Assembly: GCF_963678635.1 (NCBI RefSeq)
Contig: NC_087065.1
Location: 10,439,579 to 10,503,578, forward strand
Direction of reading: 5' to 3'
From: Symsagittifera roscoffensis
Lineage: Eukaryota > Xenacoelomorpha > Acoela > Convolutidae
Length of the DNA stretch: 64,000 nt
The position numbers and the translations under genes are program-made. The stretch's first letter is position 1. Each line of letters opens with the position of its first letter. The notes under the pieces are model-generated. The model did not search any database and was not told the DNA's origin. It was given only the letters and a program-made list of their open reading frames with translations. Shown piece after piece: positions 10,661-21,132 of this stretch.

Positions 10661-11635
10661 CTAGGTTACTGCAGAGTTCCCTGGATTGGCACTAGATACG
10701 CTATGTGCTCCCAAATTCAGTTCGGTTCTTGATTGGTTTGCAAACTGGTACACCACAAGCAAGCAATCCTTGCACAATTCGACTGCTATTTTACAGCAAC
10801 CCATTTCTACGTTCGATAACATCTCGCCGCCACTTCTAAAAACGGTCTCCCAAGGGGCAGGGCCACGAGTTGTATGGTTCAAACAAGACCATAACCCTTG
10901 GCCATGAGACCATAACATCCTGTTGAATACTTTATTTAGACACTTGGTCACGTTTAATTTATCGATATCTTCGTTTTCGTGAAATCGCTGGACTATTGAT
11001 CGCACGTTGTTACGAACTATGTCTACGACTTTCTGTCGTTTCACCGAATCGAGTTTAACGAGCCAATACGAAGCAACACGAGGCTTGTGATAGCGCCAGT
11101 TATCCAAAATTGAGTTCAAAATCTCGTTCGCTTCTTCGTCACTTTTTCCTGGGAATTTGATATTCAACTCACTCAATGCTTCGTAAAGTTGGATTAAATC
11201 AGAATCGTCTTTCTTTCGCTTACTTGGAGGTAAACTACGATTGCTTTCGAACCGAAGCGAGCTCAAACTTCGAGTCGATGAGCGGGAGATTAAAGTCGGC
11301 CTTTCAACTTTGCGTGACTTGCTTAACTGCGAGCTCTGTTTGGGTCTTTTATTTATACTCTTTTTCTCGATCAGGGAGGAATTCGTTTCCGAGTTGCGGT
11401 GGAAACCATGTGATTTCATGTCGTGGCTTGTAATTGTAGTGTCGTTTCTGTTCGTGTCGTTGTTGTCGGTGGCGTCGGAGTTGTCGTCGTCTTCGTCGCT
11501 CTCGTCGGAAGAGTTGTCTTCCTCAGTTCCTCCCCCCTTGCGACTGTAGTGGCGCATAGGGGACGCTGAGCTTGGCATTGATGACAGGGGTTTGGGTACG
11601 AGGGGTTTTCGGTACCCTGAATTGAACGTTGACAT
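10661..11635 (-). CDS. unrecognised 324-residue protein
   Basis: Intact minus-strand frame from ATG to stop, preceded by a good acceptor (CTTCAG about 10 bases before the ATG), which suggests an upstream 5'UTR exon. Residues 1-150 are Ser/Lys/Arg/Asn-rich with an acidic run of Asp/Glu/Asn around 40-65, so disordered and possibly nuclear. Residues about 150-324 look folded: an alpha-helical stretch with a regular hydrophobic pattern, then a Trp-containing segment (MLWSHGQGLWSC), then a Cys-rich hydrophobic helix (GCCKIAVELCKDCLLVVYQF). No signal peptide. I do not recognise a family. The base composition is richer in GC than the flanks, as for the neighbouring TTLL gene, so it is likely a real host gene on the same strand. 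The 3' end could continue by splicing. Confidence 0.7.
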   Translation of the reverse strand: MSTFNSGYRKPLVPKPLSSMPSSASPMRHYSRKGGGTEEDNSSDESDEDDDNSDATDNNDTNRNDTTITSHDMKSHGFHRNSETNSSLIEKKSINKRPKQSSQLSKSRKVERPTLISRSSTRSLSSLRFESNRSLPPSKRKKDDSDLIQLYEALSELNIKFPGKSDEEANEILNSILDNWRYHKPRVASYWLVKLDSVKRQKVVDIVRNNVRSIVQRFHENEDIDKLNVTKCLNKVFNRMLWSHGQGLWSCLNHTTRGPAPWETVFRSGGEMLSNVEMGCCKIAVELCKDCLLVVYQFANQSRTELNLGAHSVSSANPGNSAVT

Positions 11636-11639
11636 GTCA

Positions 11640-12018
11640 CCTCCTGAAGTGTAGAAAAAAAATCAATAAAATAAAATAAAATAAAAGCCATTATTGAAAA
11701 ATTTTGCAATTTGAAATTTTTAATGCTTTAAGCCTGAGAACGATAAATTTAAACTCAATCCTAAAGAGTTTCAGAGCTCACTCAAAATGCAGAAAATTTA
11801 TGGCGCGAAATACCACGCAGCCACCAACCACATCATTTTTTCCAGGTCGAAATTTTAAGTTATTTCTAATTAAGGTTTCTGCGATTATTCTATAAAAGGC
11901 GATCAGGTCTGTCTATAAGCTTAGTGTCTCTATTTTCCACCACATTCCAGACTGTGTTACTGTGACGAGTGACTCAAGTCCGTATTTTGCAAACCGTTGT
12001 TATTGATTTTAAAAAAAT
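11640..12018. other. no gene seen; probable 5' flank or UTR intron of the 324-residue gene
   Basis: Contains the acceptor CTTCAG ahead of the start codon at 11635 on the minus strand. No upstream exon could be fixed. Confidence 0.35.
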
Positions 12019-12234
12019 GGCTCTTTTCCAGTTTCCCCCCTTTCAAATTCAATTTTGAAAAGCCTATTTAACGTTGTCACAATGCAATGAAATTTGGCGC
12101 GGTGAACAAATCGACAATTCTGAACAGATTTGTTCTTCATACTTTACAGCGTAACATCACGCATTTAGCCGTAATAACACGTAAAAGAAATATAAAACTC
12201 GTTATTTTGAAAGGGGGGAAACTGGAAAAGAGCC
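12019..12234. mobile_element. 216-bp MITE, family M (GGCTCTTTTCCAG ends)
   Basis: Perfect terminal inverted repeats of about 28 bp, GGCTCTTTTCCAGTTTCCCC and onward. No coding capacity. Related copies lie at 45457-45668, 45774-46006 and in the nest at 46849-47062 / 63106-63250. Target duplication cannot be read because both flanks are A-rich. Confidence 0.8.
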
Positions 12235-12276
12235 AAAAAATCAATTGAGCAACCTCCCCCGCGACCAACCTCCCCC

Positions 12277-12311
12277 GGCTTACGATTTCAAAAATTTTGA
12301 AATCGTAAGCC
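12277..12311. repeat. 35-bp perfect hairpin
   Basis: Two 17-base arms, GGCTTACGATTTCAAAA and its exact complement, around one central base. It sits beside the 12019-12234 MITE in a stretch with repeated CCTCCCCC motifs. Function unknown. Confidence 0.75.
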
Positions 12312-12862
12312 AGGTTCTCCAACGAATGTGAAACACCAAAATTTACAAAATTAAAAGTCAACAATTACTTTCAGAATTAAACAGTTACTAAAAGTGATGC
12401 ACATAAAGCCGAATTTTTTGCCTTAAAGAAAAAAATGCACTTCCGAACATTTTAGGGTGATGCAGAGAACGTTAAGTGAATTTGAGATTGCAAAAAAAAC
12501 TAATCTACTTAACAATGCCCCCTTTGACATGAAGAAAAGAACCTCCCCCCTTTGGTATCAACTAAAGCACCTCCAAAGCTCTAGATAAAAAGGTTATTTA
12601 GTGCTAAAACTTTCTATTGAGAAGCCTAATTTTGCTTCACTCGAAGAGGAGAGGCGTTAGGAGATTGTTAAGTATAGATTTAAAAATATCGGTTAGATAA
12701 GTTAAAACCCCAATTAAAAAATTTTGTACATAAACAAATTTGTATAATTATATGTAACTTGTACATAATATAATTTGAACATATCAAACTCTTTTGAAAA
12801 AAAATCAAGAATGTAAGAGAAGACATTTTCTATGCACTGCTCTATGAGCATCTGTGTGCTCT

Positions 12863-13047
12863 TTAGTGCTTCGAAAGATGTTGCGACAACCCGTCGACCG
12901 CAGTCTTACCCTCTTCGCACTCGCACTGTTCGATCAGGTCAAGTAAGTCTGCTTCGTGGTGTGGGTTCTTGTAGTTGGAGATGACCTCCTTCTGCAGTTG
13001 ACCCGCCCTGCCCGCCAGCAGAATGTCAAATCCCTTGCTCAGGATCC
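12863..13047 (-). CDS. TTLL6-like: TTLL6/13-like tubulin polyglutamylase, terminal exon
   Basis: The minus strand has an acceptor TTTTTTAG and then 185 bases ending in TAA. The exon enters in phase 1 and completes a Gly codon split with the donor after 13455, so both ends agree. It adds 60 residues, with ILSKGFDILLAG at its head and an acidic CECEEGK stretch. Its GC content is much higher than the intron. The 407-bp intron (13048-13454) is GT-AG. This exon is easy to miss because the upstream frame reads 12 codons into the intron before a stop. Confidence 0.8.
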
Positions 13048-13454
13048 CTAAAAAAGTTATCTATTTTTTTTTGTTATACAACCCCATAAAAACAAATAAC
13101 GCAGAAAGGAACTGAACCACTGCAAAAAAAAATTCAGCTATGAAGTTGGCAATGGAGTTTGACCAAAGCTACTTCAAATAAACTCTTCATGGAGTATAAG
13201 AGATTACAATCTTTTGGAAGTTATCGCGATTAAATTCAATTTTATTTTAAGATATTGTTTTTTGAAACTACGCTACACGATCACAATTGATTATAAATCC
13301 TATGAAGACCTAATTTTGGTAGTTTTTATAATATAATTGTCAAAAAAATCAACATAATTATCCGATATAATCGATTTGCTAAGTGTAAATTTGGATGCGG
13401 TAAATAGCTAAGTTTTAAGCTAGAAAAGGAATTGTGAGCTCATAAAATTATTAC

Positions 13455-15066
13455 CAATGTATTTCTCGAGCTGCATTCGATCGTCAATTGGGAAGATTTT
13501 TCGGAACTTTCCAAGATTTTTTGACTCGTATTCTTGACGCATGGATTCTCGTCTCAAAGCTGCTAGTTGAATTTGCAGCTGCTCTTTCTTGCGCACTTTC
13601 GCCGCTTTGCTTTTGTCCCACTGTTCAATGGCCAGCCTTCTGTGACCATTAAAAAGCCTGCGTTGGCTTTCCATCTTCTGATTGGTCAAACATCGTTTTT
13701 TATCCGATGCCCTGACACGTAACAACTTAAATGTCTGTTGCAAAAGTGCACTTTTAATATTAAGATCAATCTTTTCATTCGTTCCAAAACTGGGAGATCT
13801 GTTGATTTCCAGAAGCCACGGCTTACCTTTCCGGTCGAGAAAAATATCGAAACCCAAAATTTCAAAGCAAGTGCTATCCGCTAAAGGCGAAACACCTGGG
13901 CGACACATACGATATTGGTGTATTAAGTGGGGCTCAGCAACTATTAAAGTTTTAACAATAACATCGGCAATTTCTCGCCAGACTTTTTGCACGTCGTAAC
14001 TTCCATTTGCAAGCCACTCATTCAGAAACTCAAAATTCCGTTTGCTACCTTTACTTTCGTCCTCGTCTTTTTCATAATTGGCACTGAATTTATTCACCGA
14101 GTAGTTTGTCAAATGCATGTAGAGCTCGTCGATGTTTTGTTCGCTCGGTGCAACATACGTTTTAGTACTTATTCTAACTAATCCGTCTTTAAAAAGAAAA
14201 ACTTTCAGTGGATCACAGGAAGTTACCAAAACGTAAACTCGCATGTCAAATTTGAAACCCTCAATAAGCATGGGTTTATCAAGATACTCCTGTACGATAT
14301 AGTTTTCGTCCAATGGCGCTTTTTCGGCTGATCTGAACAACCGGATTCCGTTTCCCATAGCACCGTTTGAAGGTTTGGCAATGAAAGTTTTGGTTTTCTT
14401 TCGTTTTTTACTGCTTTCTTTGGCGTAGTTTAAAAAAGTGTTTGCATCCTGGGGCATAGTCCAAGTTTTAGGCACAAAGTCATAATCACTTGGAAAAATT
14501 TTCTGTATTTTCATCATGTTCTTAGCCAATGCGTCTTTCCGACATATCTCTCCCATACCTGGGAAATGATTGATTTTCTGGTATGGCTTCATTTCCGAAA
14601 TCCTTTCATTGGGAACCGCAAGATCGCTCCAGTACAAAAGGCAGTTCGGGTCGTCTCGTTCATCACGGATTGTGGCGAACCCGCAGTGTTCTAAGGACTC
14701 CCGAACACACTCGTAACGAGTTCCAGCAATGTTAGCGAGTAAACCTTTTTTGCTCTTCTTTTTACTAGATTTCCCGCTTCCAGTACTAGGTGCTGACTTC
14801 GGCGCTTCGGATAGACTCTGTTGAGTCAATGATGTCGACGTCTCGGTTGGCCGGGATAGAGAAACCGAACGTTTGGTTCCGTTGCTACTGCTGCTACTCG
14901 GCTTAATGCTACCTGTATCTTTGTCGTGAGGTGATGTTTTCGGCGACCGACTGTGCTGTGTTCCCGAAGCTTCAGAGGAGCAGTACTCGGATCCACCATT
15001 GTTCAGATTAGTTTTAGAGACTACTTTGACCGGTTTGGAGGCAGAAATTTCGTCCCGGGGAGCCAT
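13455..15066 (-). CDS. TTLL6-like: TTLL6/TTLL13-like tubulin polyglutamylase, first coding exon
   Basis: Intact minus-strand frame with an ATG at 15066 directly behind an in-frame TAA. Residues 1-105 are Ser/Thr/Lys-rich and disordered; the TTL domain begins near 115 (RYECVRESLEHCGF). Family blocks in order: INHFPGMGEICRKD, FIAKPSNGAMGNGI (ATP-binding), GFKFDMRVYVLVTSCDPL, MHLTNYSVNK, and FEILGFDIFLDRKGKPWLLEIN (split here only in reading; it holds the metal-binding E-x-N). The tail KNLGKFRKIFP matches the end of TTLL6/13/7 catalytic regions. Known: these enzymes add glutamate side chains to tubulin tails in cilia and axons, using ATP and Mg. The frame continues past 13455 to 13420 but that part is intron; the phase-1 donor GTAATAAT joins the exon at 13047. 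Total about 598 residues. All key blocks are present, so an active enzyme is likely. TTLL6 versus TTLL13 versus TTLL7 is not resolved. Confidence 0.93.
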
Positions 15067-16420
15067 TTAGCTTAATGCACTCTCAAACACTGCTGCAATA
15101 CGACTAATTCCATAAACTTGCCTTAATAGCAGAATTGTTCATAAATGTTTGAACTGACACGTGCTGAACAAATAAACATTTCATCCTCTTCCATATTGCA
15201 TTTTTTGTTTTTCCTGGGATATTGTGGCGCTAAAATTACTCTCTCGAAGTGATGATGAATAATTCAAACTGGATAAGACGTTCAGTTGAAGTTTTCTGGC
15301 AGAATGTTTTTTTAATTGAATAGGTAAAATGGTGTGTTACAAGGAAAAGAGCAAATTTGAACCGCCGCAGTTCAATCTAAACAAAATCAGTTGTTATGCA
15401 ACAGAAAACAGATAAACAAATATTACGTCAGGAAAAAGAATCAGAAGTAGAATGTTCGCAGAAAATCATTTTTCTGTTTTCTGCTAATTTTTCCAGACAG
15501 CTTATGAGTTTCAGGGAATATTAGTCCATTATTATAAAGCAGACTTTTTATACATTTTATACAATTTTTTTTCAATTGCATATACCAAGATTAATATTTT
15601 AATCTTACACTCAGATGGTTTTATATAATCTCAGCTGAACATAAATGTTGAGTAAATTTTTACATTACAGTCATTTTTATTTACAAGACAACAATGGCGT
15701 CTGTCAAGAGACTTGAAAAAAACTCAATGGCTATTTTTACAAATTTTCATCTTGAAACGTCATCAAGTTTACTATAGATTAAATGTTGACTTTAATTAAC
15801 TCTGTAGTTTGTTTTTGAAACGAATTTCTGTTGTTTTCAAGCAACCAAGCCAAAGCTGAAAAGTTCTTTTGGATTTTGTGTATCTGAGCGGAAATCTGAG
15901 CGGATATACTTACCAATCTCCTCCCCCCCCATGATTTCTACTGAGAAAATTGACCCCAAAAACAAATAGATAAATTACCACTAGAGCTTTCTATTGAGAA
16001 TTTCAATTTTGCTGCATTCTGTATTCTGATTGGTCGAAATTTCGGCTAACTTGATCCACTTAACAGTCTCCCTCTTTCTTGAGAAGGGGGATAATGTTAA
16101 GAAGGTCCATCTGGGCATAGATCCCAAATTTTTCAACTAAATATCTAGTTCGGTTCAAAATTCAAAATTTTTAAAGATGCTAGTTCCCTCATTAGTTCGC
16201 TCATCTTTTAAGCGCATATCTTAAGATAAAACCATTTTAAGGAATTATATTTGGCCCATGTGAAGGATATCCCCCTAAAATGAATTAGGGGGAGATAGTT
16301 CACTTGGCCCTTCGATTCGAACACATTTTCTATTATACTGGTTTGTTATCGACTTTTTCTCCTTGATGGTTTCCAGATGATCTGGATGGTTTTTAAACAG
16401 ACCAGTTTCTGAAAAACAAA
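15067..16420. other. 5' flank of TTLL gene; no gene seen
   Basis: AT-rich. The part at 15900-16110 has CTCCCCCC and CTTTCTATTGAGAA blocks also found at about 12540-12660, so it contains a dispersed repeat piece. No coding frame is supported. Confidence 0.45.
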
Positions 16421-16423
16421 TGC

Positions 16424-16494
16424 AGTGAAGGAATCGAACTTGGAATCTACCTGTTCGCTTTCGTATGAGAAAAAAACACTGTACTAAATGTGCT
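16424..16494 (-). tRNA. degenerate tRNA-Met(CAT)-like sequence
   Basis: Minus strand: A-box-like TTTAGTACAGTG, an anticodon arm with loop CTCATAC (CAT) closed by a T-rich/A-rich stem, and B-box AAGTTCGATTCC. Acceptor halves do not pair and the variable region is long, so it is a pseudogene or SINE head. LTR element 1 is inserted only about 7-10 bp upstream of its 5' end. Confidence 0.4.
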
Positions 16495-16504
16495 TTGCGC
16501 CTAC

Positions 16505-16914
16505 TGTGTTAGAACCGATGTGGGTAGCTCATAGAGTAATTTCGGATAGGGTACACCGTCTGCTCGTCACGCTATCTTATTTTCGGACGGATAGATTCGT
16601 GCAACTTCTTAGTCTAATACCGATCCTAATCTTACTCTTATACTTACTAGTCTTAGGGTGTTTAACTAGTCTCTGCTAGGCTCAATAGATCTAGGGTATA
16701 CTGGTTTATTGCGGCTGCTGAAGTTCTCTTGGATAGGCAACTAATTTCTAAGTTAAATTCAAATCTCTCTGGTGCTGAAATTACAAGTAATTTCAGCACT
16801 TACAAATAAGTGGGTTGTTAGTTAGATGGATTATGATTGGTTATTATTAAACATTTTACAGCGGTAAAACATTTAATTTATCCAATCATAAAATGTAGTT
16901 TAGATCAGGTTCCA
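16505..16914 (-). repeat. 3' LTR of element 1
   Basis: 410 bp, same sequence as 39250-39653 with about 17 differences and a 6-bp length change. Contains the 13-bp inverted repeat GTGCTGAAATTAC/GTAATTTCAGCAC (16772-16799) and an AATAAA on the element strand. The element terminus has drifted from TGAGTTAG to TGTGTTAG as written on the plus strand. Confidence 0.93.
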
Positions 16915-18509
16915 CCCATCCGGGCTTTACAGAGTTTTTTAGAATTATCTTTCTGCAATTCAAAGGATGGATGATGAACGTTGGTATTTGGCGAACATCA
17001 TATTCCTGTCCGGTTCCTCTTGTTAAGGAAGTTCCAGGATGCTGGAGTTAGGGACATACAATCGTTGCGTCGTCCTGTGACAACGACTGTGATCCCCAAT
17101 GAAATCAATCTGATTTCCAAATGACTTGCTATGACGGGTTTTTCTGTATTCTGTAGAGAACTTGTTTTGTGTTCAACCTCGTCTGGGAATGGCGTGGAGA
17201 TCGTGTGTGGAAGGGATGCCTCGTAACTCGGATCTGTACGTATACTTGAACATCGAGGTGGTTATTGGTCTAGTTCAATGAAGTCCTTTTCTGCGAAGTC
17301 AAGTCGTACTCTAAATCCTTTAAGTTGTGATTTTGGACGGCATATCGGTTGTGATTAGCCATTTTTTGTTCGAGTGTGATGGGTTCATCTAGTCTTTGGA
17401 TGTTCGTCTTTGTTGTTGTGTGTTGATCTATATACTGCAAAGTATAATTTACATTATATAAAATCAGGTTAGTTCGGTTTTTTAATCATGAATTTAGTTA
17501 GTTGTTTTCTCAAAAGCGTTTTGTTTTAGTTCGGTTATTTTGAAGAGTTACTCACCCTTGAGTACCTCTTATTAAAAATAGAAGTGTGGTCACAAAGCGT
17601 GGATGTAGCGCGGTGGGTTAGGCCGGCTATAGAGCATGCCCAGGACGTCCTCTCTGGTGGGTTAGGCCAGTGGTGCGAGTATGATTTCGTGCTGTATCTT
17701 CGAGAGGTCCTGTTATGTGATAACGTTTTATGTTGGGTTTATGTTGGTCTTTCTTATGTTACTTTGGTTGTGTCCTTTTTTCAAAAGTCAAACTGTTTTT
17801 GGTATGGGTTTGTCTTGCGACTTTTTTGTGTTTTATTATTTCTTTCTTAGACTTTATAATAGTCTTCAAAAGAATAAATTATCCCGTTTTAAACTGGGTT
17901 AATCCGGTTTGGGTACCGTTGGTTTTCTTTTCTTAGTCATGCTGTTTTTTTTATGATTTGTGGTGTTTAGTAAGCTGCGTTGGTTAGTTTGGTTTAGTAT
18001 ATAATTCCTTTCCAACCGGGTAAAAGGAAAGTTTGAAACTTGTTATCGTGTGTTAGAGTTGTTGAGTGTGAAAACTTGAAACTTAAAATCATTATTTAAA
18101 CAATTCTTCGTGGGCGAGTTTGGATAGAATTCCTGTGCGATTGAATAAAAATATCAAAAGGTTAGTACTGCATTTTCATTTTATTAATTTATTACATAGA
18201 ATTTTAATTTTACTGCATTTGAGGGAAATTTTAAAGTTATAAATTTTCATCGTATTGAACTTTACTGTTTCATGGGAAAATATTTTATAGATTATTTTAC
18301 TACATTTGGTATGAATTTTATTACATTATTTAGTGCAAGATATTAATAAATTTTAGAAGAATTTTAACAAGTTAATTTTTTTATTTTTCTTTTCTGTTTT
18401 GTAGATGATCGTGGTGTGAAGACTAGAAATATAAATCAAACATTGATAGAAAATGGTTAGTACTAATTTAAATTTATTAGTGAAGAGTATTTTAAATTAT
18501 ACTTACCTG
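16915..18509 (-). other. 3' untranslated region of element 1 (copy A)
   Basis: About 1.6 kb without coding frames, conserved in sequence with 61116-62695 of element 2. It holds a hairpin GAGTTACTC/GAGTACCTC (17545-17568), two GGTGGGTTAGGCC motifs, the palindrome AGGACGTCCT, and a short intron at 18423-18506. The polypurine stretch beside the LTR is short (CGGATGGG on the element strand). Confidence 0.6.
18423..18506 (-). promoter_or_regulatory. 84-bp intron right after the 3' ORF stop (element 1, copy A)
   Basis: Donor CAG|GTAAGTATA begins three bases after the TAA stop; acceptor is ATATTTCTAG|TCTTC. The same arrangement is seen in copy B (22376-22459) and in element 2 (61119-61205). Inferred from consensus only. 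Confidence 0.6.
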
Positions 18510-20321
18510 TTAATCATCTGGGAAAAAGCCGTGGGGGAAGATGTCGTGTATCATATCTGATGTTGTTAGTAATTTGGCTAGTATGCGAATGATGTTTTTA
18601 GTTTGGAGCAGTGGCCAAAGCAATTGAAGTGCTTTAATGATTTTTAGTTCTTCGGTGCGTACTGCAAACTCGTAAGGTGTGTGTTGAAGGAGGTTATATA
18701 TTTTGTGATTATATTTAGTATTGTGAATGAATTCTAATATTGGTATTTCTATAGGCTGGATAAATTCATGCGGGATAAGGAAGGGTCTGGATTCTTCTGC
18801 GTTAAAGATCTTCGTGATGGGACAAAATATATACATTTGTGTTACTGGGTCATATTTGCGGAGGATGCCGTGGAGGTTAGTATCTTTGATGCAAAAAGTG
18901 AAATTATGGAAAAATGGTGATGTGTATTTTGAGTTAAGAAACTGAAAACGATGGTGTGTTTGTCTTGATGGGGTATGCAAATCAAAATGATTTTGTATGA
19001 AACGATAGTATGTATATGTGCGAGTTTGTTTAGTGCGTAACATAATATCGTGGGAACAGTGCAAATCGCGTTCATGTGGTGCAAGGAAGTGAAAGGTTAG
19101 TGAAAATAACTGAAACTTGTCTGTGAAACTTTCGTAAGCTTGAATATCATTTAGTGCTTCAGAAATGATGTGATCATATTTTCTATCAAAAATATTAAGT
19201 GTGAATACATATGATGTTTTGATGAAAAATTTTTTTGTTAGTTGTGGGTTAGCGAAGCGATCTTCATCTAAAAATTGGTCTTGATTAGTTCGGATGATTT
19301 TATGTTCGTAATATTCTAATGTAAATTCGTTAGCTCGGGGTGCAGTGAATGTTTTTAGTAATTTTTTATATGCTACATAAGTAAATTGTCTAGGTTTTAG
19401 TGTTGCGGTGAGTCTATATAACATATTTTTGTTCTTTTCTATGTCGTCATGAGTACTAGATAGTGGTAGGCAAAGGGGATTAGTAAAATGATAATAAGCT
19501 TTCCAATGAAGTGTGGGCATTGAAACATGTTCATCTACGAAACTTCGTGTGTCATTAGTGTCGTTAGGTGTATTTAATGTATGTTGTGGAAATGAGGGTA
19601 AGGTGATTGCTAGAAAATCTTTCGTGTTGGTGTGTTGTGGGTGATTAATATATTCGCAGGCTGTTCCTGGTTTGGTCGGGAAAGGATGATTCGGGAATTT
19701 TCTTTTAAAAGTGCGATAAGCTCGGTTAGTGCTACTATGTGTTTCGGTGGATGTGGATGATTGTGCTAATGATGCAGTGTAAGCTGAGGAGGGTGTAGGA
19801 GTAGATGGGTTTGAGGATTCTATTGTGGATGAAAGTTGATGTATTGTGAGGGTGTTAGGGTGTATTAACTGTTGTTGTAGGGTAATAAAATTATCGAGTT
19901 CCTGGGAAATTTGGGGGGTATCTGGAGAATTATTATATGATCGGTCTGAATGAAGTGGGGAATCGGTTGGGGTCACTTGCGAAGCATAAGAAGGAGTGGA
20001 AACGGATGGGAGTGAATTATTTGTCGGGATTGGTTGAAAAGGGAGTTTTGAAAAAACTGAGGAGTTGGTTTGAAAATTATTTGATGGAGATGGTTCGGAA
20101 TCTGCAAATTCGTCAGGGGTTTCTATATTAGGGTTATTAAGTTGTGAGATAGAGTATAAAACTGAAAAATCTGAGTTAGTATCCGAATTCGTGCTTGATG
20201 ATATATTAATAATTGGAAAATCGGGTGGTGGGAAAGCAAAAAGTGGGATTATTGGGATTGGAGTTTGGAGGTTGGCTGGGTGGGAATTTGAGAGGTGTAG
20301 GGATCCACGTTGTCGGCTCAT
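18510..20321 (-). CDS. 3' accessory ORF of element 1, copy A: 603 residues, intact, function unknown
   Basis: Complete frame from ATG to TAA. Residues 1-200 are rich in Pro, Ser, Thr and Asn and look disordered; a basic patch (RTFKRKFPNHPF) follows near 205; residues about 215-603 look globular and rich in aromatic residues, with no signal peptide, membrane span or catalytic motif that I recognise. The C-terminal third (for example HCSHDIMLRTKQ and HDIFPHGFF) is the best conserved against element 2. It starts 6 bases after the env stop, directly behind a T8-AG acceptor, and ends three bases before a strong donor. The homologue at 59307-61115 is 602 residues and also intact. It is unlike gag, pol or env. 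A role in particle assembly, RNA export or host interaction is possible but nothing here shows which. Confidence 0.9.
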   Translation of the reverse strand: MSRQRGSLHLSNSHPANLQTPIPIIPLFAFPPPDFPIINISSSTNSDTNSDFSVLYSISQLNNPNIETPDEFADSEPSPSNNFQTNSSVFSKLPFQPIPTNNSLPSVSTPSYASQVTPTDSPLHSDRSYNNSPDTPQISQELDNFITLQQQLIHPNTLTIHQLSSTIESSNPSTPTPSSAYTASLAQSSTSTETHSSTNRAYRTFKRKFPNHPFPTKPGTACEYINHPQHTNTKDFLAITLPSFPQHTLNTPNDTNDTRSFVDEHVSMPTLHWKAYYHFTNPLCLPLSSTHDDIEKNKNMLYRLTATLKPRQFTYVAYKKLLKTFTAPRANEFTLEYYEHKIIRTNQDQFLDEDRFANPQLTKKFFIKTSYVFTLNIFDRKYDHIISEALNDIQAYESFTDKFQLFSLTFHFLAPHERDLHCSHDIMLRTKQTRTYTYYRFIQNHFDLHTPSRQTHHRFQFLNSKYTSPFFHNFTFCIKDTNLHGILRKYDPVTQMYIFCPITKIFNAEESRPFLIPHEFIQPIEIPILEFIHNTKYNHKIYNLLQHTPYEFAVRTEELKIIKALQLLWPLLQTKNIIRILAKLLTTSDMIHDIFPHGFFPDD

Positions 20322-20327
20322 CGTGGA

Positions 20328-21132
20328 CTAAAAAAAATGATTATTTTGAGACTGAAAAGTGGTGGTATGGGGTTGTTCTATAATTTGTTCGTATGTATTA
20401 TCATCTTGTGAATGATGTGTCATAATGTGTTGGATGGGACTTTGTGGTATATTTGGTCTAGAATTTGGATTATTTGTGATTGCTAGGTTTCGGAAGTTAC
20501 GTGGGACTAATGACAATGGATGGTTTTGTGGTAGGGGTGGCAACTGTGGTGCGGTAGGTGTTACTTCTATATTATTTTGTTCTTCGTCGTAAGTGTTCTG
20601 TCTTGTCGCTATTTTTTTGTTATATTCTTTTATTTGTGCGTCTAGAATTATTTTGTTTATTGATGATGAAAAAATTCCAAAAAATCCTGCGAACAGTATG
20701 CGTGCTACACTTGCTTGTCTATTTACTTGTGTGTGTATAGCGCATGTGTTATCGATTCCTTTTAAGAGTGAGAAAAGAAATCCTATAAAGTTAAACATTG
20801 CGTATAAGATAGTTGATTTTTCTAAGATGTAATCGGGCCATCCTAGAAAATCTAGAATTTCATTTTTAAGGGTGACAAAACTGAAAATAATTATAGGTGA
20901 AATATCTTGTGGTCTGTATTTTTCACCGTTTAGATATATATAATCTTTAATGTCTTTAAAATATCCGCTATAATCTTGTGTATAAGTATCTGCAAATCCT
21001 GCGGTTTCGGCAAGTTTTTTTAAATTTTGGTCAATTGACTGTCTTTGTATAGTGTCCATTTGTGTTAATAATTCTTGGAATTGTTGTGTTCTAATGTGGT
21101 GTTGGATATCTGGTTTAGAATTTATTCCAATT
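20328..21132 (-). pseudogene. duplicated C-terminal part of env (element 1, unit A)
   Basis: About 268 residues of the Env C-terminus, open to its normal TAG. It carries the QELLTQMDTIQRQS helical region, the hydrophobic segment TILYAMFNFIGFLFSLL, a second hydrophobic segment ARILFAGFFGIF and a Pro-rich cytoplasmic-type tail. The N-terminal part is missing because the duplication starts here; upstream the frame runs into 3'UTR sequence of unit B. It ends 6 bases before the 603-residue ORF. Confidence 0.85.

Larger units (their letters stand above)
17189..21132 (-). repeat. tandem duplication in element 1, unit A
   Basis: Nearly identical to 21133-25083, offset 3944-3951 bp. The junction at 21132/21133 joins env sequence (ATTCCAATT as read on the plus strand) to 3'UTR sequence (CGTGTGTGGAGACC). 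The unit covers part of the 3'UTR, the 3' ORF and the C-terminal part of env. Confidence 0.93.

Noticed and set aside
16488-16679. 63-codon hydrophobic frame, also seen at 39095-39424, 47298-47678 and 62931-63131
   Set aside because: It is the LTR read in antisense; conservation comes from the repeat itself.
17584-17936. Hydrophobic Val/Leu/Phe-rich frames in the 3'UTR, repeated at 21633-21881
   Set aside because: On the antisense strand of the element, and not conserved in frame in element 2 (61726-61947 is interrupted differently).
18727-20131. Plus-strand frames opposite the 3' ORF
   Set aside because: Short antisense frames with no conservation against element 2 beyond the sense protein.
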